A stretch of DNA of 64,000 bases from Saccharum officinarum (GCA_020631735.1 CM036179.1:21877063-21941062), one strand, 5' to 3'. Shown: positions 20,400 to 31,855, counted from the stretch's first letter. Numbers and translations are program-made. Notes: a model not told the origin generated them from the sequence alone.

Positions 20400-21055
20400 T
20401 CTCTACCACTAATAATGCACCGGCTATGAACTTTCTTTTTTTTGAATCGGCTATGAACTTTCTTAAAGCCACACAAAAAACTGTCGACCACAGTCATGAA
20501 CTATTCTACACGTACCCAAAAATACACCCAAAACAAGCCAACCTTTTAAACGAATGCACCAGATCCACTCCCACATCTCCTTTCTCTTACTCAAATACAT
20601 TGAACCAGATTGTTTGGATCAGTCCTCATCACTCATCCTTCGTCCCACGTCCCCCACGCGCGACTCTCTGCCTCTGCCAATGGCCACGGTTCGATTCCTA
20701 GGGTGTCTTTTTTTGCCCGATTTTCCTGAAAAAAGAGACCCATGCGCGACTCCTTAGTCCTTCCCCTTTCGCTCGCGACCTCTTAGAGTCACGACTTGCG
20801 ACTAGGCTGGCTGCGATGCCTCCCTCTCAACCCATAGCATCCCTCTCCGGCAGGCACCTCCCTCTTCCACTCCGGCTAGCACCGTGTCCCTCTCTCCGTC
20901 CCTGTCAAGCGTCGCTACCTCCTTCTCCCAGTCCGGCGGGCGACTAGGGTTTCGGCCGACGGCGGCCTCGCCCAGCATAGGCTCCCCCACCAGCCATGCA
21001 TCCCTCGATCTCCCTCGCCTACATTGGTCGGCCCCTCTGAAGCTCCTATATTTAG
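20400..21055. other. GC-rich 5'-UTR-like block, no confident gene
   Basis: From about 20640 the sequence is rich in CTCCCTC and contains CTAGGGTTTCGGCC, as often seen in plant 5' leaders. A 98-codon frame on each strand shows no domain. It is cut at 21055 by the copia LTR; the DNA on the other side (24781 onward) is also GC-rich and may be the continuation of the same host gene or element. Confidence 0.35.
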
Positions 21056-22917
21056 TGTTGGTAATTAGTGACAATACCTAGTGCTAACCACCGCGATCTA
21101 GCATGTATGTAATAGCACGATGGTGGTTGGTACATGGAGCTTGGATCAAGCAAAGGTGAATAAAATGATCAAGCTCAAGTGATGGAGTTGGAACAAGGTG
21201 CAACAAGTGGATGCTCAAGGCAAAGGTATATGATAGGACTTTTTCGTTTTGCATCCAAGACACCATAGAGGGTGTGGATGACATATGATACATAGCCGTA
21301 CTATGAAGAGGGAAATTCTCTTTGCAATTGAGTCCTACATGTGCCTCTAGGTGTCATTCTTTGATCATATGCATTTGGATAGAGCACATCATCTTCGCCC
21401 TATATGCTTAACTTGAAAATCAGCTAAAATGTGTGCTTGAATGATCTACATACTTGGACTAGCTCATACATGGATAGGGCAATCAAGAATTGAACTTAAA
21501 ATCTTGAAATTAGCAAAGTCGTGAGCATCGGACGTTGCACCGGACGCACTGCTTGGAGCATCGGACGCTGGTCGCGCGTCCGGTGACTGCGCCGCACTAC
21601 AACCTCTCTAGAACCGCATCGGACGCATCGACGAGTTCACACCGGACGCTGGGTGAGCACTATTCATGTGTCCGGTGAAATGGTGACGTCGGTAGCCTCG
21701 TGAAGCTCTGCATGCACCAGACGCTGGAGCGTCCGATGACGTGCCGTCGGACGCGTTCGGTGCGTCAAAACTGGCTCTAAACCCTTAGTGGACTGCATCG
21801 GACGCTGAGCGCAGGCGTCGGATGCGTCCAGTAGCTGGTGGATCGACCGTTGATCTTTGAATGAGTAGGGACACGTGGTAGCTACAGGAGCACCAGACGC
21901 TATTGGGTGCGTCCGATGCATGGGCGTCAGAGCGTCCAGTGCCCCCGTAATTTGCCTAACGGCTCTATTCAAAGGGGTATCTCTATATATATGTGTTGGT
22001 CGGCCATGGGAGCTTGTCTCTTGGCATCTTGACATACTTGTGACTCTCTTGAGCTGAGCCAACTCTCTCACACACATCCCAACTCATCTCCTTGCATTCG
22101 ATTACGATTCTTGAATGAGATTGAGTGATTCAAGTGCATTGATCATTGCTTTGCATCTAGAGGCACTTGGGGAATTATTTTGCTACGAGTATTCTTGTTA
22201 CTCTTGGTGGTTGTCGCCACCTAGATGGCTTGGAGTAGCAGTGGAGGTCCGGCACATGTTGGTGATTGTTCATGGCCGGCTCCGGTGAGCTTGTTGTGAG
22301 GGGTTGTTGTGGTTCTCCGGCGGAGCGCCGAATTCTAACTCTAGTGGATTGCTCATGTCAGAACTTCTTACCATTTGGTAGGTTCTTGTGGCGCCTTTTG
22401 AGGGGCTCGGTGTGTGATATCGATTAGCCACCAAACCACATGGTGTAGGGGGGCACAACGGGGACTAGCGTGCTGGCAAGCACGTGAACCTCAGGATAAA
22501 TCTTGTGTCTCAATTGTACTTGATTAATTGGATTTCATCCTGGTGATTGGTTACTTCATTGACTATCTTGGTGTTCATTTTGGTTGGCTCAATCATTGCC
22601 TCTCGGTATAACATTCCAAATCCCCTCTTGCACTTACTTTGTTATCTTCTTATTTAGCTTGTTGTTGCACTTGTTTAGTTGCTAGCTTGTGTAGTTCTAG
22701 TTGTAGTAGCTTTGTAGCTTTGCTAGCTTGTGGTTTGTCTTGTGGCTGTTGTGTGAACCAAGCTAAAATCGTTAATTGGATAGGTGGCTTGCATCACCCC
22801 TTTAGGCTAGGCAAAACTCGTATCTCGCCTTTTGTGCTACTAATTAAATTATTTGAGTGATCTTTGTAGAAAGTTTTATTAGGCTATTCACCCCCCTCTA
22901 GCCATCAAGACCTTTCA
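21056..22917 (+). repeat. 5' LTR of copia element 1 (1862 bp)
   Basis: Begins TGTTGGTAATTAG and ends CCTTTCA. The U3 region carries a degenerate array of GGACGC/GCGTCC motifs (21525-21945), then a TATA box (CTATATATAT at 21983-21992) that would start transcription of the element. Confidence 0.85.
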
Positions 22918-22919
22918 AG

Positions 22920-22932
22920 TGGTATCAGAGAC
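22920..22932 (+). promoter_or_regulatory. Primer-binding site, initiator tRNA-Met
   Basis: TGGTATCAGAGAC follows the LTR end after two bases and is complementary to the 3' end of plant initiator tRNA-Met, apart from the last bases. Confidence 0.75.
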
Positions 22933-22971
22933 GTGGTCACCATTTGCAAGGCTTAACAACCTCGGTGTGAG

Positions 22972-24537
22972 ATGGCTCAAGTTGTATTCAACCATGTTGG
23001 GGGCAAGCCTTTGTTCTTTGATGGTGTCACCTCATTTGATCATTGGAAGAGAAAGATGAAGCGATATCTTGTCTCCATTCATGCGAAGGTTTGAAATGTG
23101 ACATGTCATGACTATGCTATCATTGATCCCGACAACCTCACCAACAATGACCACATCAACAACCAATGCAACACTATGACCCTCAACACTCTCTACAATG
23201 GGATTGATGCAAAGGTCTTTGAGCAAATCAAGGATCTTGAGATGGCAAGTGAAGTATGGACAAGATTGGAGGAAACATATGAGGGCACTTCAACGGTAAA
23301 GAGTGCCAAACTCTATATGCTCAAGGACAAGTTTGCAAGCTTCAAGATAAAGGATGATGAGTCCATACCGAAGATGTTCTATAGGATCCAAGTCATTGTC
23401 AATGATCTCAAGAGCCTAGGAGAGCATGTCAAGGATAAGGACTTCTCACACAAGTTCTTGATGAACTTACCTAAGAAGTTTGTTATCTTGAGGAAGATGA
23501 TCTAAAGAGAGGGTTTTAACAAGGTGACTCCAAACCATGTGCTTGGAGATGTCATGATCGATGCTCAATATGATGATGATGAAGATGAAGATGAGAAGTA
23601 GGAGATCAAGGTCAAGCAAGAGAAGACCACCGCATTCAAGGCTTCTTCTTCCAAGGGCAAGAGCAAGGTTGTTGATGATGATGATCCCTTTGATGAGGAG
23701 ACCATAGCCCTTCTAGTGTAAAAGATGGGTCGCTTCATGAAGAAGAGAGGCTATGGTGTAAGGAAGAGAAGAGACTACATGAAGGCCAAAGAGATGCTAT
23801 GCAACAATTGCAAGAGCCCCGATCATGTAGTGGCGGAGTGCCCCTATGAAGACAAGAGATTCAATGATGGGGAGTTGAAGTTGAAGAAGGACAAGAAGGA
23901 GAAGAAGGTGAAGAGAAACTTCACTATCAACAAGAAAAAGAAGGGAGGTGGCTTTGTAGTCACTTGGGATAGTGATGTTTCCGATGAGAGTGATGATGAT
24001 GATATTGCAAGCATCGCCATCTCCAACAAGCCCTCACTCTTTGACACTACATCGACATGTCTTACGGCAAAGCCCACCAAGGTACAATATGATGATAGTG
24101 ATGATGATTCTTGTGCTAGTGATGGTTGTAGGAGTGATGATGATGATGAGGAGGACTACTCCAAGAATGATCTTATGAACATCATCGACCAAATGAGCAA
24201 GGACTACAAGAAGTTGAGCAAGAAGAGCAAGATGTTGGGGCAAGAGCTCAATGAGAAGAGCAATGAGAACAAGGAGTTGGTGGATGAGCTTGATGCTCTT
24301 AAAAAGAGTAAGGAGTGCAAAGGATTAGAACAAGAGCTCAAAGCTCTTAGGAAATCCTTTGATGAGATCCAAACTTCTCCTGAGTGTCTAAAGGAAGACC
24401 ATGATGACCTTGAGATTGCTCACTGTAGGCTTAAGGAAGCCCACTCCACTCTACTTGAGCTTGTCAAGGAGAAGGACATCATGCTAGAGAAGCTCAAGAA
24501 GAAGGCCGTGGTGGAGCAAGTCATTTGCGACTTGTGA
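22972..24537 (+). pseudogene. Copia element 1 gag polyprotein with four nonsense codons
   Basis: The frame starts at ATG 22972 (MAQVVFNHVGGKPLFF) and stays in register to 24537, about 521 codons, interrupted only by TGA 23092, TAA 23503, TAG 23599 and TAA 23719. Domains in order: the capsid-type retrotransposon gag core with EVWTRLEETYEGTSTVKSAK; a CCHC zinc knuckle CNNCKSPDHVVAEC near 23800; a Lys-rich stretch; an acidic Asp/Ser tract; and a long coiled coil to the end. Gag forms the virus-like particle that packages element RNA. The absence of indels with several transition-type stops points to decay of methylated DNA. SIRE-lineage gag proteins have this long C-terminal coiled coil. Confidence 0.82.
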
Positions 24538-24550
24538 TGTTGGACTAACA

Positions 24551-24780
24551 TGTATAGTTCTAGTTGTAGTAGCTTTGTAGCTTTGCTAGCTTGCGGTTTA
24601 TCTTGTGGCAGTTGTGTGAACCAAACTAAAATTATCAATTGGATAGGTGGCTTGCATCACCTCTTTATGCTAGGCAAAACTCGCATCTCGTCTTTTGTGT
24701 TACTAATTAAATTGTTTGAGTGATCTTTGTAGAAAGTTTTATTAGGCTATTCACCCCCCTCTAGCCATCAAGACCTTTCA
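24551..24780 (+). repeat. Truncated 3' LTR of copia element 1
   Basis: Corresponds to 22689-22917, the last 230 bp of the 5' LTR. By hand I count about a dozen mismatches, mostly transitions, plus one single-base indel. Its 5' part and the polypurine tract were removed together with pol. Confidence 0.85.
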
Positions 24781-25069
24781 CCCTCTCTCAAGGCTGGCCA
24801 TCACCGCCTTGAAAGACAGCGGCGGTGCGGCCGTGGATGCGGTGGCACAGGCCCAAGAGGCGGCCATGGGAGGGCTCGGGATGCGGTAGTGACGTGGGTC
24901 CGAGATGCGACGGCCGGCGCGGGTCTGGGATGTGGCGGCTGCAGCTTCCACGAGGGCCTAGGAGGCAGCAGCGGTGTGGCTCGGGAGGCACAACGCGGAG
25001 CCTCGAGATGCGGCAGCGACGCAGGATGTTGCGGCGCAGCCTCAGCAGGCGGCGGCGTGGGCTCAGGAG
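24781..25069. other. GC-rich block interrupted by a hAT element
   Basis: GC-rich sequence with repeats of GGATGCGG/GGGATGTGG character; it resumes after the hAT element (25789-25860). Both strands have open frames of similar length and composition, so no coding strand can be chosen. Possibly a disrupted host exon or 5' UTR. Confidence 0.35.
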
Positions 25070-25788
25070 CAATGTTTTCAGGTCGGCTAGTCGAACCTGG
25101 TCGTCATGGGGTCGACCAGACGATTAATCGTGATTAGTCATCGACCAGGGCGATTAATTGACCCTGGTCGTCCACCTAATCGTCCATATATATCAGGACA
25201 TATATACCTATATATACACTATATAGTATACACAATAAAGCAAGCATCAAGACTGCATTAGTGTTTAGCTAGTGACTTACTTGTGGGAGTTATTTTCTTC
25301 TCTTTTCTGCATTGTCCAGAGGTCCATATTCCTATCTCAAACTCCATTTCTTTGCTGACTTGATGCTGTTAACCTGGAATACCAAAGAAGACCATAATTA
25401 GCAAGTAGCAACACTAATGCAGTCTTGATCTTGACACACCTGAACAGTAGCATTGCTGCAGTAGCAAATAACTAAAATTTAGCAGACCATAGCAGCCACA
25501 CAGCCAGCATATTACATAACCAGCCTCCTTCTATCTATATCTAACCCTAACAGGCCAAACTTAAAGCCCATTAGCCCTCATGTCCACCCAGTTAAAATAG
25601 GCCCAAGCCCAAAAACAGAGTATCCAAGCTGATCGTCCCTGTCCTAGTCGGACGATTAATCGCGATTTATCGTCGATTAATCGGATGACCAGTTTTCTAG
25701 TCGAGCAAATCGAATCGAGCCTCCTAATCGGAGGCTAGGGGCGACCAAGACGAGTAATCGCGATTAATCGGACAACCTGAAAACAATG
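25070..25788. mobile_element. Non-autonomous hAT element, 719 bp
   Basis: Termini CAATGTTTTCAGGT and ACCTGAAAACAATG are inverted relative to each other, and an exact 8-bp target duplication CTCAGGAG lies at 25062-25069 and 25789-25796. Subterminal regions contain several CGATTAATCG palindromes and CGACCAGG/CCTGGTCG motifs that could bind a hAT transposase. There is no coding capacity. Confidence 0.85.
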
Positions 25789-25859
25789 CTCAGGAGGGCG
25801 TTGGCGCCAGGACGACGGATACCACCAGGTCGCTAGGCCGCCGGCCACCAGGGTCTAAT

Positions 25860-27790
25860 TTCTGATTCCGTGAATATCTTGATTGTCTCAGCAATTAAGA
25901 TGTGTACAGAAAGTGTTAGTTTTCTTTTTTTGAAATCTAAGTGCTGATAGTTGTGCCACAGCTCACAGGTGACGTCATGAACAAGATGATTTTTGGCTTG
26001 GGCTGATTTGCTAAACCCGGTTCTATGGGAAGCTGGAAGGTGTAAAATTTCTCCTCAGGATTTGTGATTAGCTGGTAGTGTAACAGTGTGTGGTAATTTC
26101 ATTTGATTTATTTACTTCAAGATTTGTGCACAATTTCTATTGTGGGATTTCTTTGTCTGTTTACTGGAACAGTTGTAGTAGTTTGTTAGCACGACCATGT
26201 AACTTTTAAAGTTTTGCCGAAGCAAACGTCTTGTTTAATATTCCTCACTTATGTTATCTCTGCATGGGTTTCACTAATGCCATTTACAAATTTGATTAGG
26301 TCCTACTTCTGGCTACATTTCTTCAAAAACAGATGCAGAAGCATATCCAAATTTCCTATTCCATTTGTACTGACTATAGATGAGGGTACATTGCATTCCA
26401 TATTTAGCTACCAGTTTTCCTTATACCATGTTTTGACTATAGATGAGGGTACTGACATGTGTTCATTCCATATTTAGCTATCAGTTTTCCTTATACCTCT
26501 GTTTGTCCTAATGGAACCCGACTACAGACGAGGGTACTGACATGTTCATTCTAAAACATGGAATAGCATCGGATTTCAAACAATTAAATATCATGGTGGA
26601 CTTCATGGTGGCCGTAGCGTTAGCACGGGCAATATACTTACAAGATGACAAGTATTATTGCTTTTCTTTTGTTCATAACACCAGGCTTAGTGAGTTAATG
26701 TTTTCTCCTATAAAATTTATATGCTTGTCAAATATTGAATATCATCTACTCACTACATACTGCATTCCCTTGGTTTGTGTTTGGTTGCAGAGGAACTGGC
26801 CATTAAGAAGGCTTTACTGAAGGTAGCAGCAGAAATGTTAGTATATTTCCTTCTAACTAAAAATAAAATTTCCTATGCATGAATCTTTGTTTGAGATTTT
26901 TTTCTTATGTTGTTAAAATTGCATTTGACTAGGAATGCAGTATACCATAGATAATGGGTAACTAACGAAGTTAGTGTATATTCAATTTACGTTGCTCCGT
27001 AGGTGCTTGTGCCAGTGATCAGTGGCTTCAGCATATCTTATGGAAAAAGGTCCTTACTGAGTAACCATATTTCTGCATCTTTGTTGTAGAAATAACCTGT
27101 CCTGAAATGTAGGTTGTAGGGTACACAAATTTGTATCGATTAGCTGGATTGAACTTGAAAAATTCTACTTCCTGTCTTAAAAAATAGATGATTTAGTTTT
27201 TTTTCCCTTGCTCACAATCTTGGAGTGCTCGTTTTTAGGCCACTTTCAGGTGCAAGAAAGGATTTTGTCTTTGCTGTCTACTGCTCAGGGCTTTGAAAGC
27301 TAAGTTCTATGATGTTACTTCAAGACCTTTTTAGTGTTGTGTTCCCTCTACTTCCACGACATGCTGTTAAGTTCTATCATATTTGCTATTTTATTTACTA
27401 AAGATTATCGCCTTTAATTTTTGCAGGTGGAGGTTAGTACTGGCATGCACGACGTATTGGCATAGGAGTGCACTTTATTTTTTCCCAATATTTTCCCTTA
27501 TATTAGTTTGGCCTTTGTATACTCAAATATTTTTTAATGTATATTGTATTCCAATGTTTATATTGGAGCTTCTTTAATGCTGTAAGATCTTTACATCTTA
27601 TTATATGGTCCAATTGGGGCTCAAACTTTATGGGTTTACTAGAAGATTATGACATTGAGGGCTTTAGTAATTAGTCCTGAAATCCAAAGGGTAGAGATGT
27701 TTTACCAGTGAGGAGGCTATTTATTTATTTAAGTTTTATGATTTATTTTTTATAGATGTCACTGTAGCGTTAGCACGGGCAATATACTAG
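25860..27790 (+). mobile_element. Possible Helitron (3' end at 27790), interior without recognised genes
   Basis: TAGCGTTAGCACGGGCAATA precedes the terminal ACTAG at 27790, in the style of grass Helitron 3' ends, and a near copy of this end (GTAGCGTTAGCACGGGCAAT) occurs at 26613-26634, which suggests two nested or tandem ends. The element abuts a LINE fragment at 27791, consistent with insertion into that LINE. The 5' end was not identified; 25860 is a working limit. Confidence 0.4.
26371..26560. repeat. Short tandem repeat, about 2.5 irregular copies
   Basis: Units starting TGACTATAGATGAGGGTAC at 26371 and 26434, and a diverged one near 26519 (GACTACAGACGAGGGTACTG), share CATTCCATATTTAGCTA and CAGTTTTCCTTATACC. 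Spacings are about 63 and 85 bp. Confidence 0.65.
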
Positions 27791-28060
27791 TAGTGCTAAT
27801 ATCATCACATAAGGTCTTTGTCCGGTCAAACCAAGACATTGCATACGTGGGAATGGCTTGGGCAACAACTTTAATTAGAACTTCTTTCCCGGCTTCTGAC
27901 AATAGTTTCTCCTTCCACCCTTGGATCCTTTTCCACACCACGGTCTATGAGGTATGCAAAGGTTTTTTTATCTTGACCTGCCCGTATAAATAGGTAAGCC
28001 AAGATAACTCTCATTTCTTGCCTCTAACTTTATATCCAGAGTAGCCATCACGCTTTGCTT
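27791..28060 (-). pseudogene. LINE (L1-type) reverse transcriptase C-terminal fragment
   Basis: Minus-strand sequence reads VWKRIQGWKEKLLSEAGKE and VLIKVVAQAIPTYAMSWF, the conserved block C-terminal to the reverse transcriptase of plant L1-like elements, followed by LCDDIST. Upstream (28000-27950) the frame is broken, but KKPLHTS resembles the preceding KKTFAYL block. The fragment ends abruptly at the probable Helitron end (27790). It is too short to be active. Confidence 0.75.
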
Positions 28061-28069
28061 TACATTGTT

Positions 28070-28790
28070 TCTTGTGTTCTTGCTAAACATGATTGAGGAC
28101 TAGTCTTTATGGATTATGTGCCCTGAGCAAACCTTATAAATGGAAAGAGTATTTTGCAGATGACTAGCGCATTTGTTCATTAGCTTTTAAGAGCAACAAA
28201 GAATCATCAACAAACAATAAATGGTTTGTACTTGATGCGTTGTTGCAACTTCCACCCCAGCTAAATCTCTTCATTGTTCAGTAGCATTCGGTAATACAAA
28301 AAAATACTAAATATAGAACGGTACATTAAAATGCACGGGTATCTATGAGATCATGTGTGATGGAAAAATTGGTTTGCAATGATTTTGGCATTACAAAGTA
28401 ATTATTATTGCAAAGTGTTCAGTGATGATATTTATTTATGTGCAAGTGTTGGGATTATATTGTTTTGAGATTAATGTAACACACTCATGAGAGTGGTGTT
28501 GCATGCATTAATCCTGAGTCAAATCATGGACTTGTGCTCGTAGTTGGATTGATATTCGTGTGCAGGCGGTCCTATTGGTTAAGAATGTCACGTAGAATGT
28601 TTGGGCTAAAGAACAATGCACATGAGACTTGTCGACGCGTGAGTTTATTTGTGACTCAGTATCAGTGAATATTACTGGTCTGACTAGGACTGCCAATAGA
28701 CGAACTTTTTTTAGAACACGTCCGTTTACACGTATTTCATTAGGAAAATGTGACAAAGTATTACAAACTAAGGATGTGTTTCTCGATTAA
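28070..28790. other. Intergenic, nothing recognised
   Basis: AT-rich DNA with no open frame of interest. A stretch near 28690-28760 looks like a MITE end (TTTAGAACACGTCCG) but no partner was found. Confidence 0.4.
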
Positions 28791-29109
28791 CCTCCGCGAG
28801 TGGCAGTCGGGAAGGGAGAGACACACAGCGGTGTTGGTCTCTTGCTCTACTTCTAACGAAGAGAGCTTCAATTAGACCAGTCTCAATGCAGATTTTATGG
28901 GGATTTCATGCACATTAAATAGGATGTCACATCAGCAGAAATAGAGCTTTTGCATGTATCGTGGAGAAGAGAGAAGGGAAACGTTTTATGGGACGAAACA
29001 AGTGATAGTTTTTCCAAAACGTTGAAAACCGGATGAAACCCCCAATGAGAGCCTTCGTTTTTTTCATACCTTGCGTGACTCCTTGTTCCTTCGAGCGCGA
29101 GTGAGGCAG

Positions 29110-30047
29110 CCACTGCCAGAGGGGAAGGCGGCGCGGGAGGCCACTGCCGGAGGGGAAGGCGGGCTCCGCAAGTCGCGGGCGCGACCTCTGCTTGGCACGG
29201 CTCCAACCTAGCACTATGAGTTCATCAAGTTCGGCGACGACATGGCAGAGGCATGGGGCCATCAAGCGGGTGCGCCTAGCGAGGGCGATGACAGAGCGAC
29301 GAGCCTCTGCATGGTCGTCCGCGAGGTAAGCTGCTTGCACGCCTGCCTTGGCCACTAAGGATGGCAACGGGGCGGTTTCGGGTCCCACCGTGGGTTTTGG
29401 GTCTTGCGGGTTCGGGTTCGGGAATGATTTCTCACACATGGTTTTCGGGTTCGAGGCCCCGAAACCTATCAGGTTTGGTTTTGCACCCGTGGATATCCGA
29501 AATAATTTTTTTGGAATTAAAACTCATATTTTACAATATGCTAATAATAACTTATTTACTTAGATTATTAAATTTATTCTAAGTTAACTGATAAAAATAT
29601 TTATTATTTGTTGTCTCTTATTTATACATGTGAATATGTTTATATATATCATGCATATGTTTATTAAAAAGTCCTTATTGCTCTTACTTTGTTGCCCTAC
29701 AAAGCGGGGTTTGGGTATCTATTTGGGTTTCGAGTATCCGCAGGTTTGGTTTTAGGGATGGATTACCACCCGAATTGGTGTTCGGTGTGGTTTTGGATTT
29801 TGATTTTGGGTTTTAAGTTTAGGTGCACAGATACTCCACTCGATCCGAATCCGCCCTGTTGCCATCCCGGTCGGCCACCCCCTCCATCCTGCAGCTCGGG
29901 GGCATGGCCACGGACGAGAAGACCGGGGACCTGTTCGTCGTCACGGAGCAACTCCTCCGTACGCTGGGAGTGGGAGGCCCTCTCGCTGCTGATCTGCAAC
30001 GCTTGTCTGACGGCGGCCGCCTGCTGTGCTTGTGTACAGACTACAAC
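29110..30047 (+). other. Exon-like GC-rich blocks of an unidentified host gene, split by a repeat
   Basis: Two GC-rich, gene-like segments (about 29110-29358 and 29868-30047) flank a 509-bp repeat. The second contains the open run GGMATDEKTGDLFVVTEQLL; the first contains HYEFIKFGDDMAEAWG in one plus frame. I do not recognise the family, and both strands are open in places. They may be fragments carried by a transposon or a disrupted gene; no splice structure could be proven. Confidence 0.3.
29359..29867. mobile_element. Grass repeat with GGATGGCAACGG inverted ends, 509 bp
   Basis: GGATGGCAACGGGGCGG at the left and CCGCCCTGTTGCCATCC at the right are inverted relative to each other. The interior is rich in GGGTTCGGG/GGTTTGGTTTT phrases. 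Superfamily uncertain because no clear target duplication is visible. Confidence 0.55.
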
Positions 30048-30295
30048 GGCTGTGTTTACTTCCTTTAAAAAAAAAGTACTGTGTAAACAAAAGATTCTTC
30101 GTCACATCAAACTTGCGATACATGCATTGAGTACTAAATATAGATGAAATCAAAAACTAATTGTACAGCTTGGTTGTACTTTGCGAGACGAACGTTTTGA
30201 ACCTAATTAGTCAACGGTTGGACACTATTTACCAAATAAAACCAAAACGTGCTACAGTATTTCTTTTACACCTTTTCGCGAAACTAAACACACCC
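30048..30295. mobile_element. MITE, 248 bp, GGCTGTGTTTA ends
   Basis: Starts GGCTGTGTTTACTTCC and ends AAACTAAACACACCC, with AAC on both sides (30045-30047, 30296-30298) as a 3-bp target duplication. Same family and same length as 40067-40314. Confidence 0.75.
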
Positions 30296-30431
30296 AACCA
30301 TGGGTACTGCTCGATTTTGGTTCAGAGTTTGGATGCATAGATCATTCGATGTAGCTTTATGGGATGGGATAGGATACAATTTTTGCTGATTGATGTGGAT
30401 GAGATGATATTACTCATTTACTCGGTGCTGA

Positions 30432-30721
30432 GGCTGTCTCCAACAACCGCAACCCAAAATACAAGACTCATTTGTCCTTTAGGTAACGCTACAGTCAAAG
30501 GGTTTCATACCTATTTTTAGTCTTCTCCAACAACAAGACCCAAAAGACGATCATTTCTGCAAATGGGTCTTCTGGAGAGAGAATATCCATATTTGGGTTA
30601 TGGATCTCCTGACACCCAAAATAAGTCTTTCAAATAGGTACTCTGTTGGAGGCTATAGGTATCCTATTGAAGACCTATTTTGAGTTTGGGTACCCCAATG
30701 GGTACCCTGTTGGAGACAACC
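30432..30721. mobile_element. MITE, 290 bp, GGCTGTCTCCAAC ends
   Basis: Begins GGCTGTCTCCAACAA and ends TTGGAGACAACC (inverted), flanked by TGA at 30429-30431 and 30722-30724. The interior is internally repetitive around GACCCAAA/TTTGGGT. Confidence 0.75.
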
Positions 30722-31505
30722 TGACTGATGACAGGCATTTTTTTTAATTTTGAATTTCCGATAAGTATGATAAACCATGTTTATTTGCCAATTTGGTCAT
30801 GTTCCCATATGCTAATAGCTACAACAATATCCAATGGCTACATAGTTCACATGACACATGTGATCACAACATAGTATAAGAATTATGTTAAAACTAGCCT
30901 ATGAAACAGTGAAATAAAATTGTGCATTGAGGAGACCATGTTTCATTCGCAGTGTCATGTCTTGGAAACTGGGATATGAAACGTTCCAAGACTTGCCTTA
31001 GCTAGCTAGCTAGCACTTGAGTGATGGTGTGCATGCATGGCCAGTCGACTTCTGGAACCGTGAAGTTCTATGATGATGGCTATAGAGCACTGCAGGTGTG
31101 ATGGAAAAAAAGAAGAGGCATCTATTGCTTTGTTTCCTTTCTGCATATGCATGAAAAGGAAAAGGTTTGGTCTAGTGCATGCGCAGGTGAGAGAGAGAAA
31201 GGAGACGAGCATGGTTGAAGCAAGAAAAAAAAACTCATGCATGACAGGGAAAGGAGAGAAGTCGCAGCTTTAGCTAGCACTTAGTACATGCATAAGTACA
31301 GTAATAAAGATTCAAAAAACTCAAAAGTTAGTATATTATAGAAAAAGCTCTATTAAATTGTTGTTGAAATTACTCATGAATTTTGCATTTTTCAGTGTTT
31401 TCGGCCAAAATTCGGTAGCATTTTTTTTACATTTCGTGATGAAGAGAGGCACGGCGGTATGGACCATTCTCTTACACGGGTGCAATATTTGACTCAGGAC
31501 CATAA

Positions 31506-31855
31506 TCTATATCTCTTATAAAGATAAATTTCACTAGCAATTTATTTTGCCATGCAAAGTGTCCACATCAGCATCCACTAAAACATTCCATTAGCACATT
31601 CAGCTATCTCGCCATACAAAGTGTCCACATCAACATTCATTAACACATCAAACTAACACATGACATTATATCTTCATTCAAGTTATTCACATTAACAAAC
31701 CACATTATATACTAACATATATTTAGTTGACCACATCATAATGTTAAAAATCATCCACTAACATTTATTATGATATTTATTCAATCATATTAGTAAATAT
31801 AGGTAGTACAATTTCACCCGCGATTCTCGCAGCAATGCATGGGGCGTTCTTCTAG
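31506..31855 (+). mobile_element. Small non-autonomous Helitron, about 350 bp
   Basis: The 5' end TCTATATCTCTTATAAAG follows an A, and the 3' end has CGCAGCAATGCATGGGGCG then terminal CTAG (31852-31855) followed by T, fitting insertion between A and T without target duplication. The interior is AT-rich with repeated CACATCA/ACATTCA phrases and no coding sequence. Confidence 0.65.

Larger units (their letters stand above)
21056..24780 (+). mobile_element. Ty1-copia (SIRE-type) element, pol-less and 3'-truncated
   Basis: Complete 5' LTR (21056-22917), primer-binding site, a gag gene with nonsense codons (22972-24537) and a 230-bp remnant of the 3' LTR (24551-24780). Protease, integrase, reverse transcriptase, RNase H, the polypurine tract and most of the 3' LTR are missing. 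The junction lies just after the gag coiled coil. The flanking pentamers TTTAG (left) and CCCTC (right) do not match, so at least one border was changed after insertion. Confidence 0.85.

Noticed and set aside
21540..21950. CRISPR-like array of short repeats
   Set aside because: Spacing is irregular and the repeats are degenerate half-palindromes in a plant LTR U3; not a CRISPR.
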